DNA of 64,000 bases from Pseudorhodoplanes sp. (GTDB taxonomy: Bacteria; Pseudomonadota; Alphaproteobacteria; Rhizobiales; Xanthobacteraceae). The first letter of the stretch is position 1. The number at the start of each line of letters is the position of its first letter. This document shows positions 50,731 to 61,613 of this stretch, one piece after another. The position numbers were made by a program, and so were the translations under genes. The stretch lies in contig JAVSMS010000001.1 of the NCBI GenBank assembly GCA_032027085.1, forward strand, positions 403,677-467,676. The letters run 5' to 3'. Under the pieces are notes generated by a model. That model had not been told where the DNA came from. It saw nothing but the letters and a program-made list of their open reading frames with translations, and did no database searches.

Positions 50731-52545
50731 CTATGCCGGCACCGCCGACAAATGCCGCGCAACAGGTGCGTCCGCACACTTCATCTCGATCACCCGGCCG
50801 TGCAGATCGCGCAGGACCTCGCGCCGGTCAATGGTGATGATGATGGTGTCCGGCAACCGCGAAATCAGCATCCGGTAAAGATCATGGCCTGATGCGTCGG
50901 AGAGTGTCGAGACCGGCTCATCGAACATCAGCACCGCCGGCTTGCGCAGCAGCGCGCGCGCAAAGGCGACCCTCTGCTGCTCGCCGCCGGACAGCAAGAC
51001 GCTCCAGTCAGCCTCCTCGTTGAGCCGCTGAAGGAGATGCTCGAGCCCCACCGCGTTCAAGACATCACGCAGCGCTGCATCGGCCACCTCCTCGGCGGGC
51101 AGCGGATAGGCGATCGCCTGCCGCAGCGTCCCGAGCGGAAAATAAGGCCGCTGCGGCATGACCAGCACATTGCCGTTATCCGGCAGATCGACGCATCCGC
51201 TGCCGGTTGGCCACAATCCGCTGAGCGCGCGGAACAGGCTCGATTTTCCGGAGCCGGACGCGCCGGAAATCATCACGCGCTCGCCGGGACCTATTTTCAA
51301 GGCCGGCAGATCCGCAATCGACGGACCATCCGGCAGCCTTGCCTCCAGATCCTTCACCTCGAGATCGCGCTGCCTGCACGGCGTCACCGTGATCGTGCCC
51401 ACGCCATGCGCGCGATGCGCATCGACCGCCACCATCGCATCCTCGAACTGCGACAGGCGATCCATGATCGCCTTCCATTCCGCGAGCTTGCTGTAGGCGC
51501 TGATGCAGAAGGCGAAGGCGCCCTCGACCCGCTGAAAGGCGAAGGCCGCCTGCACCATGGTGCCGAGCGGGATGGCCGCGGTCAGATAGGCCGGGCTCAC
51601 GATCAGGATCGGCACGACATTCGATGCCTGCGCGTAGCCGCCGATAAATCCGACCAGGCGCGTCTGCCGTGCGACCAGCGCGGTCCAGTTGCGCACCAGA
51701 TTGCCGAAGCGGTTCTGCAATTCCTCGCGCTCGACCGGCTCGCCCTTCATCAGCGCGACCTGTTCGGAATGATCGGCGGCGCGGACAATGGCGAAGCGGA
51801 AGTCGGATTCGTAGCGCTGCTGGTTGAAATTGAGCGGAATGAGCCGCCAGCCGATCCAATGCGCGATCAGCGTTCCGATCGCGGCGTAGACCAGGGCCGC
51901 CACGATCAGATAGCCGGGAAACGCCAGATTGGTGCCGAACAGCGGCAACGGCGTTGTCAGCGACAGATGCCACAAGATGTAGGCGAAGGAGGCGAGCGCC
52001 ACCACGCTGCCGAGCAGGCCGGTGCCGAGTTCATGCGTGCGCTGGATGAACAGATAGACGTCATTGGCGATGCGCAGATGGATGTTGTCGACATTGGGCG
52101 CCACGAAACGCACGCGGTAATGCCGCCCGTCGGCCATCCAGGACGAGACATAATTCGCCGTCAGCCAGCGCCGCCAGCGGATCTGCAGGGTCTGGCCGAA
52201 ATAATACTGGCTGGCGCCGGCGACCACCGCGCCCAGCACAATGAGGCAGAACACCAGCAATTCGCTGGTGAAGGCGTCCCAGTTGCGGGCCTCGAGCGCA
52301 TTGAAAAAGCGCGCATTCCAGTTGGCGAAGGAGACCGCGACATAGACGAGGCCGAGCTCGGCGGCGACCACCGCGGCGAGCAGGAGGCTGGCGCGCCAGC
52401 GGTCTTCGGAGCGGAAATAGGGCAATGACAGGGCCAGAAAGGTACGGAGAGCCAGAACAACGCGCGTCATGATCCTTTGTCCCGCCAGAAAGGCCGTGGT
52501 GGGTGGGCGGCCGGTCATGCCGCGCGCTGGATAATCCGCGCTCAT
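50731..52545 (-). CDS. ABC transporter, fused membrane and ATPase domains (YddA/BacA-like)
   Basis: A 604-aa half-transporter. The membrane domain (about residues 25-330) is of the SbmA/BacA type (VAVSFANWNARFFNALEARN, with RWRRWLTANYVSSWMADGRH). The ATPase domain has Walker A GASGSGKSSLFRALSG, signature LSGGEQQRVAFARA and Walker B VLMFDEPVS. It resembles E. coli YddA and the BclA/BacA exporters of rhizobia, which move peptides or very-long-chain fatty acid precursors. The substrate is unknown. The start at 52545 is used; Met10 and Met25 are alternatives. Confidence 0.9.
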   Translation of the reverse strand: MSADYPARGMTGRPPTTAFLAGQRIMTRVVLALRTFLALSLPYFRSEDRWRASLLLAAVVAAELGLVYVAVSFANWNARFFNALEARNWDAFTSELLVFCLIVLGAVVAGASQYYFGQTLQIRWRRWLTANYVSSWMADGRHYRVRFVAPNVDNIHLRIANDVYLFIQRTHELGTGLLGSVVALASFAYILWHLSLTTPLPLFGTNLAFPGYLIVAALVYAAIGTLIAHWIGWRLIPLNFNQQRYESDFRFAIVRAADHSEQVALMKGEPVEREELQNRFGNLVRNWTALVARQTRLVGFIGGYAQASNVVPILIVSPAYLTAAIPLGTMVQAAFAFQRVEGAFAFCISAYSKLAEWKAIMDRLSQFEDAMVAVDAHRAHGVGTITVTPCRQRDLEVKDLEARLPDGPSIADLPALKIGPGERVMISGASGSGKSSLFRALSGLWPTGSGCVDLPDNGNVLVMPQRPYFPLGTLRQAIAYPLPAEEVADAALRDVLNAVGLEHLLQRLNEEADWSVLLSGGEQQRVAFARALLRKPAVLMFDEPVSTLSDASGHDLYRMLISRLPDTIIITIDRREVLRDLHGRVIEMKCADAPVARHLSAVPA

Positions 52546-52731
52546 GCGACCAATCGCCCGGTCACCCTAGCATGCAGGCCGCCATTCGCCTGCCTGGCCG
52601 GGCGATTTTGGACGGGGCCGGAGGCTGGCCGCCCGACCATGCAAATTGCACTTTATAATATGTCTGGTGTAAGGCTCGGTCTGGGGCCCGTGATTTGGGT
52701 TCCTTCCCCGCCAAGCCTAGCGGAGACGTGA

Positions 52732-54657
52732 GTGACCAAGCCGGTGACCCAGACCCCACTGCTCGACCAGATTCGCGTGCCGGACGACCTTCGGCGCCTG
52801 CCCGAAAGCGACCTGCCGCAGGTCGCGGCCGAATTGCGCCGGGAAACCATCGATGCCGTGGCCGTCACCGGCGGACATCTGGGGGCGGGCCTCGGCGTCG
52901 TGGAACTGACGACGGCGCTTCATTATGTCTTCGATACCCCCCGCGACCGCCTGATCTGGGATGTGGGACACCAGGCCTATCCGCACAAAATCCTGACCGG
53001 ACGGCGCGATCGCATCCGCACCCTGCGCCAGGGCGGCGGCCTGTCGGGCTTCACCAAGCGCAGCGAGAGCGACTACGACCCTTTTGGTGCAGCGCACTCC
53101 TCGACCTCGATCTCGGCCGGTCTCGGCATGGCGGTAGCGCGCGATCTCGCCGGCAAGACCAACAACGTCATCGCCGTCATCGGCGACGGCGCGATGTCGG
53201 CCGGCATGGCCTATGAGGCCATGAACAATGCCGGCGCGATGAATTCGCGGCTGATCGTGATCCTGAACGACAACGACATGTCGATCGCTCCGCCGGTCGG
53301 CGCGATGTCGGCCTATCTCGCGCGGCTCCTTTCCGGCCGCACCTATCGCAGCCTCCGCGAAATCGGAAAACAGCTCGCGCACCGCCTGCCGAAATTCTTC
53401 GAGGAGCGCGCCATGCGCGCGGAGGAATATGCGCGCGGCATGATGACCGGCGGCACGCTGTTCGAAGAGCTCGGCTTTTATTATGTCGGGCCGATCGACG
53501 GACACAATTTCGATCACCTGTTGCCGGTGCTGAAGAATGTCCGCGACGCCGAAAGCGGGCCGATCCTGCTCCACGTCGTCACCCAGAAAGGCAAGGGTTA
53601 CGGGCCGGCGGAAATCTCCGCTGACAAGTATCACGGCGTCGTCAAGTTCGACGTCGCGACCGGCGCGCAGGCCAAGTCGAAATCGAATGCGCCGGTCTAT
53701 ACCAAGGTGTTCGCCGACGCGCTGATCAAGCAAGCCCGCAAGGACAACAAGATCGTCGCCGTCACCGCCGCGATGCCGTCGGGCACCGGCCTCGACCTGT
53801 TCGAAAAGGAATTCCCCAAACGCTGCTTCGACGTCGGCATTGCCGAGCAGCATGCGGTGACCTTCGCCGCCGGTCTCGCCGCCGAAGGCTTCAAGCCGTT
53901 CGCCGCGATCTATTCGACCTTCCTGCAGCGAGGTTATGACCAGGTGGTGCATGACGTCGCCATCCAATCCTTGCCGGTGCGTTTTGCCATTGATCGCGCC
54001 GGTCTCGTCGGCGCCGACGGGCCGACGCATGCGGGCTCCTTTGACGTCGCCTATCTCGGCTGTCTGCCGGGTTTTGTCGTCATGGCAGCGGGGGATGAAT
54101 CCGAATTGGTGCACATGGTCGCGACCGCGGCGGCCATCGACGACCGACCTTCCGCCGTCCGCTTTCCGCGCGGCGAAGGCCTCGGCGTCGAGATGCCCGA
54201 CGAAGGCCGGCCGCTCGAGATCGGCAAGGGCCGCATCCTGCGCGAAGGCACGAAGGTGGCGCTGTTGAATTTCGGCGCCCGGCTGGGCGAATGCCTGAAG
54301 GCGGCGGATGCGCTCGCCGGATTCGGACTTTCAACGACGCTCGCCGATGCGCGTTTCGCCAAGCCCCTGGATACCGACCTGGTCCTGCGGCTGGCGCGCG
54401 AACACGAAGTGCTGGTCACCATCGAGGAAGGCTCGATCGGCGGCTTCGGCTCCCATGTGATGCAAACGCTGGCGGAGAACGGTGCGCTCGATACCGGGCT
54501 CAAGTTCCGCGCGATGGTCCTGCCGGACATCTTCATCGATCAGGATTCGCCGGCGGCGATGTATGCCAAGGCCGGCCTCGACGCCAAGGGCATCACCGCC
54601 AAGGTGTTCGAGGCCCTCGGCAAGGACATGGCCGAGGAAACCGTCAAGCTCGCGTGA
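52732..54657 (+). CDS. dxs: 1-deoxy-D-xylulose-5-phosphate synthase
   Basis: A 641-aa thiamin-dependent enzyme that joins pyruvate and glyceraldehyde 3-phosphate, the first step of the MEP isoprenoid pathway. Key sites: [35 protein letters not shown], the TPP motif [36 protein letters not shown] with the catalytic Glu, and a C-terminal transketolase domain. The start is GTG with GGAG 6 bases before. The upstream gap (52660s) has a TATAAT at 52654-52659 that could be a -10 box, without a clear -35. Confidence 0.97.
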   Translation: MTKPVTQTPLLDQIRVPDDLRRLPESDLPQVAAELRRETIDAVAVTGGHLGAGLGVVELTTALHYVFDTPRDRLIWDVGHQAYPHKILTGRRDRIRTLRQGGGLSGFTKRSESDYDPFGAAHSSTSISAGLGMAVARDLAGKTNNVIAVIGDGAMSAGMAYEAMNNAGAMNSRLIVILNDNDMSIAPPVGAMSAYLARLLSGRTYRSLREIGKQLAHRLPKFFEERAMRAEEYARGMMTGGTLFEELGFYYVGPIDGHNFDHLLPVLKNVRDAESGPILLHVVTQKGKGYGPAEISADKYHGVVKFDVATGAQAKSKSNAPVYTKVFADALIKQARKDNKIVAVTAAMPSGTGLDLFEKEFPKRCFDVGIAEQHAVTFAAGLAAEGFKPFAAIYSTFLQRGYDQVVHDVAIQSLPVRFAIDRAGLVGADGPTHAGSFDVAYLGCLPGFVVMAAGDESELVHMVATAAAIDDRPSAVRFPRGEGLGVEMPDEGRPLEIGKGRILREGTKVALLNFGARLGECLKAADALAGFGLSTTLADARFAKPLDTDLVLRLAREHEVLVTIEEGSIGGFGSHVMQTLAENGALDTGLKFRAMVLPDIFIDQDSPAAMYAKAGLDAKGITAKVFEALGKDMAEETVKLA

Positions 54658-54658
54658 G

Positions 54659-55129
54659 CTATTTCAGCTTGCAGACGCCGATCAACGCGCCGACCGCCTT
54701 GGCGCGGCCCTTGTCGTGCAGCATGTAACGGTTGTCGCCCATCGTCAGGGTCACGGTCCCGGGCGCGCGAAACATTGCGGCCACGGTCTGAAAATCGATC
54801 TTGCGCGCATAGCCATAGATGCCGGCCGAACGCACGGTCTTGCCGGTGAATGAGGCCTTGTTCGCGCCGGCGACCAATTCGATCGTGACCGGTTGCCCCG
54901 CCTTCGCACCCTTGCTGGCGTCGTTGACGCTGAGTTCCGCAGTTTTCTTGCGGTTGTTGCAGATCAGGATGACGGTTGTTTCGCCCATCTCCTGATTTCC
55001 GAAAGCGAGATAGGGATCGCGCTCGTCGCCGCCGAGCGACCATGTCCTTTCGTCCGCGCTCGGCGACGCCAGCGCCGGCGCGAGGCTGAACAGCATCATA
55101 GCCGCAATCGTTCCGACAACTTTGTGCAC
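54659..55129 (-). CDS. Exported protein of unknown function
   Basis: A 156-aa protein from a GTG at 55129 with GGGGGAGCGG upstream; the signal peptide follows (HKVVGTIAAMMLFSLAPALA). The mature part is beta-rich (TVILICNNRKKTAELSVND, then KAGQPVTIELVAGANKASFT), with one conserved-looking Cys near the start and one near the end (GVCKLK), possibly a disulfide. I do not recognise the family. It ends two bases after the convergent dxs stop. Confidence 0.72.
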   Translation of the reverse strand: MHKVVGTIAAMMLFSLAPALASPSADERTWSLGGDERDPYLAFGNQEMGETTVILICNNRKKTAELSVNDASKGAKAGQPVTIELVAGANKASFTGKTVRSAGIYGYARKIDFQTVAAMFRAPGTVTLTMGDNRYMLHDKGRAKAVGALIGVCKLK

Positions 55130-55310
55130 GATGCCGCTCCCCCGTTTCCGTTGATTCGCCCCTTTCCGAATACTCAGAACGAACACGGCGATCAATGCGC
55201 GCTGCCGTCACACTTTGGTCATTCTTCGGCGGGGTCCATCGATTCCGGTGATCCAGCCATCTCAAATGTGCGCTTTCCTTCGGCGCATTCCAGACTATGT
55301 TGCGCACCTC

Positions 55311-56732
55311 ATGACCGTACAGGAGACATGCATATCCGCCGGACGCGGCGCGCCGGCGCAAGGCATTTCGTGGCGCGAGGAGACCGCCGAAACGGTCAGA
55401 CTCGCGGCGCCGATTGCGCTGACGCAGCTTGGCCAGATCGCGATGATGACGACGGATCTCGCCTTGCTCGGGCGCCTGGGCGAGCGCGTGGTCGCCGCTT
55501 CGGCGCTGGCGCACACCGTCTTGTTTGCAGCCTTCGTGCTCGGGATGGGCGTGGTCTCGGCGGTGGCGCCGCTCGCGGCGCAGGCCTTCGGCAGCCGCAA
55601 TCCGCGCCTGGTGCGCCGTTCGCTGCGGGTCGGATTGTGGGCGGCGGTGATGCTCGGCGTCCCGCTCAGCGTCATGCAGCTCTATGGCAGGGAGATACTG
55701 ATCGCACTCGGACAGGCCGAGGACGCTGCCACCCTCGCCGAACGCTACCTGCAAGGCCTGGCCTGGAGCCTCGTGCCGGGCTGGTGGTTCATCGCCCTGC
55801 GCAGCTTCATGGGTGCCGTCAACCGGCCGCAGCCGGCATTGTGGATCATGCTCGCCGCCATTCCGGTCAACGCATTCCTGGCTTACGCCCTGATCTACGG
55901 CGCCCTCGGATTCCCGAAACTCGATTTGCTGGGCGCGGGGCTCGCGACCACGATCGTGAATGTCGGCATGTGCGCGGCCTGCATCTGGGTCGCCTATGCC
56001 TGCCATCCGTTCAGGAAATATCGCGTGCTCGGCAATTTCTGGCGCTCCGATTGGCCGCTTTTCGGCAAGCTCTTTGCCATCGGCACGCCGATCTCCGGCA
56101 CTTTCATGCTCGAATACGGGTTGTTCGCAACCGCCGCCTTGATGATGGGCTGGATCAGCACCACCGCGCTTGCCGCGCATCAGATCGCGCTCACCGTCGC
56201 CTCAATCCTGTTCATGGTGCCGTTCGGGATTTCAATGGCCGCAACCGTGCGCGTCGGACACGCAGTCGGCCGCCGCGATGCCAGAGCGACCCGTCGCTCC
56301 GGTTTCACCGCCATTGCGCTCGGCGCGATCTTCATGGCGGCGATGACGATCGTCATCATCATCGCGCGCGACTACATCCCGCTCGCCTTCCTCGGCAGCA
56401 GCACGGCCAATGCGCGCGCAACGCTTGAGCTCGCGGCGGTGCTTCTGGTCGTCGGCGCGACCTTCTTTATCGCCGATGGTGTGCAATCCATCGGGGCCGG
56501 CGCCCTGCGCGGCCTCAATGACACCCGCGTTCCGTTGGTCTTCTCGGCCATCTGCTTCTGGGCGATCGGCTTTTCCGCCTCCTATCGCCTGGGCTTTCCG
56601 ATGGGGCTCGGCGCGGTCGGAATCTGGATCGGGCTGTCGATCGGCATCGCGGTTTACGCGCTGCTGCTGGTCTGGCGGTTTCACGTCTTGACCAAGCGCG
56701 GTTATCTTCCCGCCTTGTCGTCCACGGAATGA
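55311..56732 (+). CDS. MATE family efflux transporter (NorM-like)
   Basis: A 473-aa membrane protein with twelve hydrophobic segments. Family stretches are [20 protein letters not shown] in TM1, [20 protein letters not shown], and [12 protein letters not shown] with [24 protein letters not shown] proteins expel cationic drugs or metabolites using Na+ or H+. The start at ATG 55311 matches the usual NorM beginning (MTVQETC...), although the ribosome site is weak. It is followed by a methyltransferase gene 7 bases downstream, so they are co-transcribed. Confidence 0.92.
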   Translation: MTVQETCISAGRGAPAQGISWREETAETVRLAAPIALTQLGQIAMMTTDLALLGRLGERVVAASALAHTVLFAAFVLGMGVVSAVAPLAAQAFGSRNPRLVRRSLRVGLWAAVMLGVPLSVMQLYGREILIALGQAEDAATLAERYLQGLAWSLVPGWWFIALRSFMGAVNRPQPALWIMLAAIPVNAFLAYALIYGALGFPKLDLLGAGLATTIVNVGMCAACIWVAYACHPFRKYRVLGNFWRSDWPLFGKLFAIGTPISGTFMLEYGLFATAALMMGWISTTALAAHQIALTVASILFMVPFGISMAATVRVGHAVGRRDARATRRSGFTAIALGAIFMAAMTIVIIIARDYIPLAFLGSSTANARATLELAAVLLVVGATFFIADGVQSIGAGALRGLNDTRVPLVFSAICFWAIGFSASYRLGFPMGLGAVGIWIGLSIGIAVYALLLVWRFHVLTKRGYLPALSSTE

Positions 56733-56739
56733 CGGAACA

Positions 56740-57978
56740 ATGGTGGAAAGGCTGGCGATCGAGCGGGTCGGCCATCGCGGCGACGGCGTCGCGGATACGG
56801 CGTCAGGCCCGGTCTTTGTCCCCTACACGCTGCCGGGTGACATCGTTGACGCCGAAGCCGTGCCCGGTCATCCGGACCGCCGGCATCTGCTGCGCATTGA
56901 AACGCCCTCCCCGGAACGCATCGCGCCTTTCTGCCCTCACTTTGCAATCTGCGGCGGTTGCGCAACCCAGCATTGGCGCGAAGAGCCCTATCGGACCTGG
57001 AAGCACGATCTTGTGGCCACGGCGCTCCATCACGCGGGACTCAATGCCAAGGTTGACGATCTGATCGATGCGCATGGCGCCGGCCGCCGGCGCGCCGTCT
57101 TTCATGCGCGCCGCGGAACGAAGGACATCATCGAGGTCGGCTTCGCCACGCTGAGGGCGCATACCATCGTCGCGATCGACCGCTGTCCGGTGTTGTCGCC
57201 CGAGATGGAAGGCGCGATAGAGGCCGCCTGGAAAATCGCCGACGTACTCAAGCCGCACGGCAAGCCGCTCGACATTCAGATCACGGGAACGCAGAACGGC
57301 CTCGACATCGACGTCCGCGGATCCGGGCCGCTTGATACGCAACACACGGCGGCGCTCGCGCGCGTCGCCGCAACCGGCCGGATCGCCCGCATCACCCGCC
57401 ACGGCGAACTGGTGACGCAGATCGCGCCGCCCGTCATCACGATGGGGCGCGCGCAGCTTGTTCTTCCGGCCGGTGCATTTCTGCAGGCGACGGCGAAGGG
57501 CGAAGAGACGCTTGCCGGGTTGGCTCTGGAGCATGCCGGGAAAGCGAGGACCATCGCCGATCTGTTCTGCGGCGTCGGCCCGTTTGCCTTGCGGCTGGCG
57601 GAGCGCGCGCGTGTGACCGCCTGCGACACCGATGCGAACGCGGTGGATGCCTTGAAGCGTGCGGCCTCGGCAACGCCCGGGCTGAAGCCGGTCGACACTC
57701 TGGCGCGCGACCTGTTCCGCCGCCCATTGTCGGCGCCGGAACTCAACAAGTTTGATGCTGTCGTCTTTGATCCACCGCGTCAGGGCGCCGAAGCGCAGGC
57801 GCGCGAGATCGCAAAAAGCAAAGTGCCGGTCGTGATCGCGGTGTCCTGCAACGCGGCGACCTGCGCGCGCGATGCGAAAATTCTGGCGGATGGCGGCTAT
57901 CGTCTGGATCGCGTGACGCCGGTCGACCAGTTCAAATACACTGCGCATGTGGAAATCGTGGCGCGGTTCTCACGGTAG
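56740..57978 (+). CDS. Class I SAM-dependent RNA methyltransferase (TrmA/RlmD-like)
   Basis: A 412-aa RNA uracil-5-methyltransferase family protein. An N-terminal TRAM-like region ([20 protein letters not shown]) is followed by an iron-sulfur site with Cys65, Cys71 and Cys74 in [16 protein letters not shown] and a further Cys in DRCPVL. The SAM site is [16 protein letters not shown], the family DPPRQG motif is in [13 protein letters not shown], and the nucleophile Cys is in [15 protein letters not shown]. The target (tRNA or rRNA uracil) is not certain. Confidence 0.92.
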   Translation: MVERLAIERVGHRGDGVADTASGPVFVPYTLPGDIVDAEAVPGHPDRRHLLRIETPSPERIAPFCPHFAICGGCATQHWREEPYRTWKHDLVATALHHAGLNAKVDDLIDAHGAGRRRAVFHARRGTKDIIEVGFATLRAHTIVAIDRCPVLSPEMEGAIEAAWKIADVLKPHGKPLDIQITGTQNGLDIDVRGSGPLDTQHTAALARVAATGRIARITRHGELVTQIAPPVITMGRAQLVLPAGAFLQATAKGEETLAGLALEHAGKARTIADLFCGVGPFALRLAERARVTACDTDANAVDALKRAASATPGLKPVDTLARDLFRRPLSAPELNKFDAVVFDPPRQGAEAQAREIAKSKVPVVIAVSCNAATCARDAKILADGGYRLDRVTPVDQFKYTAHVEIVARFSR

Positions 57979-58029
57979 TCGCATCACAAGCCGCAATGAA
58001 ATGGTCACAACTCTTGTCATCGCCCGCGC

Positions 58030-58055
58030 CCGATCTCGATTTTACCCGAGATCGG
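58030..58055 (+). terminator. Probable terminator after the methyltransferase gene
   Basis: CCGATCTCG pairs with CGAGATCGG across an 8-base loop, followed by TTCTTAAG, 51 bases after the stop. It fits a Rho-independent end for the MATE-methyltransferase operon, and the region to 58108 holds nothing else. Confidence 0.6.
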
Positions 58056-58108
58056 TTCTTAAGTGCACAAGTCGGCTACGGGGTCGCTGGACTTCGCGGC
58101 GGAGAGAT

Positions 58109-58942
58109 TTAATTCCCCCACCGCTCCTGCCAGATGCGTTCGCCGATCGTGCAGGACACCCGCGGCGTTTTAGCTGATGCGGGGATGACACGCGCCTCCG
58201 GGACGCGGCCGGCGATCTCCAGCACCAGCTTGGTGCGGATCGCCTCGACGAACTTGTTGCGGTCGCGCACCGGCACCATGAAGGCGCCCGGCCCGCCGAT
58301 CACGCAGTCCTCGTAATACTCGTCGAGGAGTTCGATATCCATGGTGGTGTAGCTCGGACGCTTGAGCAAAATCGGCAGGCCGTTGATGGTGATGCCTTTC
58401 GACAGCACCTCGTCGCGCGCTAAGGTGACAAGCTGCCCGTGATTGTTGGCGCCGTCGCCGGAGACGTCGATCACCCGCCGGAGACCGCGAAAGCCGCTCA
58501 TCTCGAACAGCGTCATCCCGAACAGTAGCGCGCCTGAAATCGAGGTGCGGGCCGCGCGCCGGATCGGCGCCTGCAGAATTTCATTAGCGACCGAGTCCGC
58601 GGCTTCCGGTCCGTCGATCAGTCGCCAAGGCACGACGATCTTTTGCTCAGAGGCGCCGGCCCATTCAAAATAAATGACCGCCACCCGTCCGTTGATGCCC
58701 TGCCGCAATGCCTGCATGAATTCGCGCGAGGTCAGCGCCTTGGCATACCCATCGCGCTGCAAAGCCAGTTCGTCCGGGTCCATGGAATAGGAAATGTCGA
58801 CCGCCAGCACGAGCTCGACATCGACCGGCACCGGTCCGGGCTCGGCACCGCGCGGCATGGGCGCCGCAAAACTGCGCCACGCGATCAGCGCGACCGCGCA
58901 TGCGACCAACGTCACCACGACAGGGGAAGCACGCCGGATCAT
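58109..58942 (-). CDS. DUF1194 protein with von Willebrand A fold
   Basis: A 277-aa protein from ATG 58942 (GGAGG upstream) with an N-terminal hydrophobic segment (VVTLVACAVALIAWRSFAAP), likely a signal anchor or signal peptide. The vWA fold has the MIDAS motif DISYS near residue 47 and the later VIDVSGDGANNHG. Typical DUF1194 features include CVIGGPGAFMVPV. It probably binds a divalent metal in the periplasm and contacts other proteins. Family function unknown. Confidence 0.85.
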   Translation of the reverse strand: MIRRASPVVVTLVACAVALIAWRSFAAPMPRGAEPGPVPVDVELVLAVDISYSMDPDELALQRDGYAKALTSREFMQALRQGINGRVAVIYFEWAGASEQKIVVPWRLIDGPEAADSVANEILQAPIRRAARTSISGALLFGMTLFEMSGFRGLRRVIDVSGDGANNHGQLVTLARDEVLSKGITINGLPILLKRPSYTTMDIELLDEYYEDCVIGGPGAFMVPVRDRNKFVEAIRTKLVLEIAGRVPEARVIPASAKTPRVSCTIGERIWQERWGN

Positions 58943-59008
58943 CGCCGCCTCCGGTGCGGGACTCACTCTACAATGCTGCCACTTTGCCCGCCGGAGCGAA
59001 AGCCTCGT

Positions 59009-60100
59009 TTAGGACTCGACCGCCTCGGTCGCGGTGATCTCGATGCCGAAGCCGCCGAGACCGACATAGGTCATCTTCTTGGAGGTCAGCAGGCGGATGG
59101 AAGTGATGCCGAGGTCCTTCAAAATCTGCGCTCCCAGCCCGATTTCGCGCCATTGCCGGATACGGGCGGCTTCCGAGCCGGTATCGCCGCCTTTCGGAAT
59201 CGCCGTGATCGGCACGCCGGCGGTGCCGTCGCGCAGATAGACGATGACCCCCCGCCCTTCGGACTTGAAACGATCCAGCACGGCATTGACCGTTTTCGCG
59301 CCGCCAAAAACATCGCCGATGATGTCGGCGCGATGCAGCCGCACCAACACATCCTTGCCGTCATCGATGCTGCCATAGACGAAGGCAATGTGATGCTGCG
59401 GATCGAACGGGGTGAGATAGGCGTAGCCCTTGAGCGGCCCGATCCGCGATGAGACCGGAAATTCGCCGACACGCTCGACCAGCTTGTCGCGCGCCTGCCG
59501 ATAGGCGATCAGGTCCGCGATCGAGAGCTGTTGCAGTTTATGCTGCTTTGCGAAGGCGGCGACCTGTTCGCCCCGCATGACGCTGCCGTCATCATTTATC
59601 AATTCGGCCAGCACTCCGACCGAGGGCAATTCCGCGAGCCGGCACAGATCAACGCAGGCTTCGGTATGGCCGGAGCGCATCAGCACACCGCCCTCTTTCG
59701 CAACCAGAGGGAAGACATGTCCGGGGCGCACGAAATCGGAAGCGCCGCTATTGCCGTTCGCCAGTGCGCGCACGGTATTGGTGCGCTCTTCCGCCGAGAT
59801 GCCGGTGGTCAGGCCGTGGCGGACGTCGACCGAGACGGTGAAGGCCGTGCCGAGCGGCGCATCGTTATGCGGCACCATCGGGTCGAGATGCAATTTCTTT
59901 GCGAGGTCCGCGTCCAGCGGCGCGCAGACGATGCCGGAGGTGTGGCGGATGATGAAACCCATCTTCTCCGGCGTGCAGAGCGTGGCGGCGACGAACAGAT
60001 CACCTTCATTCTCGCGATCGTCGTCGTCAGTCACAACGACAACCTCGCCGCGGGCGAATGCCGCCACGGCGGCCTGAACACGCTGATGGATATTCGTCAC
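59009..60100 (-). CDS. ribB: 3,4-dihydroxy-2-butanone 4-phosphate synthase, with degenerate RibA half
   Basis: A 363-aa protein. Residues ~1-200 are RibB, which makes the four-carbon precursor of riboflavin from ribulose 5-phosphate: VVVTDDDDRENEGDL, GIVCAPL, SVDVRHGLTTGISAEERT and GHVFPLVAKEGGVLMRSGHT are intact. The second half is like GTP cyclohydrolase II but lacks the Cys-rich zinc site: around ADIIGDVFGGAKTVNAVLD no Cys is left, so it cannot be a normal RibA. Starts are GTG 60100 or TTG 60106, close to the aroC end, so aroC and ribB are coupled. Confidence 0.93.
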   Translation of the reverse strand: MTNIHQRVQAAVAAFARGEVVVVTDDDDRENEGDLFVAATLCTPEKMGFIIRHTSGIVCAPLDADLAKKLHLDPMVPHNDAPLGTAFTVSVDVRHGLTTGISAEERTNTVRALANGNSGASDFVRPGHVFPLVAKEGGVLMRSGHTEACVDLCRLAELPSVGVLAELINDDGSVMRGEQVAAFAKQHKLQQLSIADLIAYRQARDKLVERVGEFPVSSRIGPLKGYAYLTPFDPQHHIAFVYGSIDDGKDVLVRLHRADIIGDVFGGAKTVNAVLDRFKSEGRGVIVYLRDGTAGVPITAIPKGGDTGSEAARIRQWREIGLGAQILKDLGITSIRLLTSKKMTYVGLGGFGIEITATEAVES

Positions 60101-60109
60101 TCTCAATGC

Positions 60110-61234
60110 CTATGTGTTCTGCGGGGGGAAAGGCCATACGGCCCCTTCGCCCGTCTGCGCCCGATGACGCAGATAATGATCGGCGATCACGCATGCCACC
60201 ATCGCCTCGCCGATCGGAACGGCGCGGATGCCGACGCATGGATCGTGCCGGCCAGTGGTGACGATATCTGTCTCCCGGCCGAACCGGTCAACGGTCTGCC
60301 GCGGGTTGAGGATCGAGGAGGTCGGCTTCACCGCAAAACGCGCGACCAAGGGTTGTCCGGTCGAGATGCCACCCAGGATGCCACCCGCGTGATTGGAGAG
60401 AAAGCGCGGCTTGCCGTCATTGCCCATCCGCATCTCGTCGGCATTCTCTTCACCGGAAAGAGTCGCGGCCGCAAAGCCGTCGCCGATTTCAACGCCCTTC
60501 ACGGCATTGATGCTCATCAGCGCCGACGCCAGTTCGGCATCGAGTTTGCCGTAAACCGGCGCGCCAAGACCGGGCGGCACGCCTTCAGCAATGATCTCGA
60601 TCACTGCGCCGATGGACGATCCCGCCTTGCGGACCCCGTCGAGATAATCGCCAAATCTTTCGGCCGCCTTGGCATCCGGGCAGAAGAAGGGATTGCGGTC
60701 GATCTCGTTCCAGTCCCAGTTGTCGCGGTTGATCGTGTGCGGACCGATCTGCACCAGCGCGCCGCGAACTGAAACGCCCGGCACGAGCTTGCGCGCGATG
60801 GCGCCGGCAGCGACCCGCGCCGCCGTCTCCCGCGCGGACGAGCGTCCGCCGCCGCGGTAATCGCGCAAGCCATATTTGACGTCATAGGTATAATCGGCGT
60901 GACCGGGACGGTACTTGTCCCTGATCTCTGAATAATCCTTCGAGCGCTGGTCGACATTATCGATCAGGAGCGCAATCGGCGTGCCTGTCGTCACGTCGCC
61001 GCCGGTCCTCTCGTCGCCGAAGACACCCGACAGGATGCGAACGGTGTCGGGCTCGCGCCGCTGGGTCGTAAAGCGTGACTGGCCGGGCTTGCGGCGATCG
61101 AGATGCAGTTGAATGTCGGCGGCCGTCAGCGGAATGCGTGGCGGACAGCCGTCCACCACGCAGCCGAGCGCCGGCCCGTGGCTTTCGCCGAAGGTCGTCA
61201 CCCGGAACATATGGCCGAAGGTATTGAAGGACAT
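60110..61234 (-). CDS. aroC: Chorismate synthase
   Basis: A 374-aa FMN-dependent enzyme of the shikimate pathway that forms chorismate from EPSP. It begins [20 protein letters not shown] (signature GESHG), then [19 protein letters not shown], a [20 protein letters not shown] stretch and [18 protein letters not shown], all conserved. Length is normal. It lies directly upstream of ribB on the minus strand. Confidence 0.97.
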   Translation of the reverse strand: MSFNTFGHMFRVTTFGESHGPALGCVVDGCPPRIPLTAADIQLHLDRRKPGQSRFTTQRREPDTVRILSGVFGDERTGGDVTTGTPIALLIDNVDQRSKDYSEIRDKYRPGHADYTYDVKYGLRDYRGGGRSSARETAARVAAGAIARKLVPGVSVRGALVQIGPHTINRDNWDWNEIDRNPFFCPDAKAAERFGDYLDGVRKAGSSIGAVIEIIAEGVPPGLGAPVYGKLDAELASALMSINAVKGVEIGDGFAAATLSGEENADEMRMGNDGKPRFLSNHAGGILGGISTGQPLVARFAVKPTSSILNPRQTVDRFGRETDIVTTGRHDPCVGIRAVPIGEAMVACVIADHYLRHRAQTGEGAVWPFPPQNT

Positions 61235-61613
61235 GGCGTTTGATCTGTCGGCGGTGTGGTAGCCCGCGCCTTCTGGCCGGTCAAATGTGAGCCGATTGGG
61301 CGCGATTAGATTGCCGGAAACGATCCGGGTGGAAATTGCGGCTGATGCCTCGATGCATCCGCGTCGCGGATTCGCGCCAAAATACTGCGGTGGCGTTCAC
61401 GCACGATGAATGCGCGGACAGCGATGTGAACGAAAGTTAATGGGAACCTGAACGTCTATTAAGTTACTGAACTTAAACAGCTTTTTTCAAAATATCATTT
61501 GCAGCCGCGATCGGATTCTGCGACCAATTGAAGCGGCAAAGGGCGGGGGCAAAGGACGCAAATCTGCGCCGGCGCTTCCGTCCGATATCTGCCGACCCAA
61601 TGAGGACACACAC
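61235..61613. other. Intergenic region between aroC and the Lys-rich gene
   Basis: A 379-base gap with the divergent starts of aroC (left) and the Lys-rich gene (right). It contains the palindrome at 61459-61476 annotated separately and AT-rich DNA around 61440-61500 that may hold promoters. I see no gene. Confidence 0.4.
61459..61476. promoter_or_regulatory. Palindrome TTAAGTT-ACTG-AACTTAA
   Basis: A perfect 7-bp AT-rich inverted repeat about 138 bases before the Lys-rich gene, followed 5 bases later by a run of six T (CTTTTTTC). It could be an operator for a dimeric regulator, or a weak hairpin terminator of a short plus-strand transcript. Confidence 0.45.
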
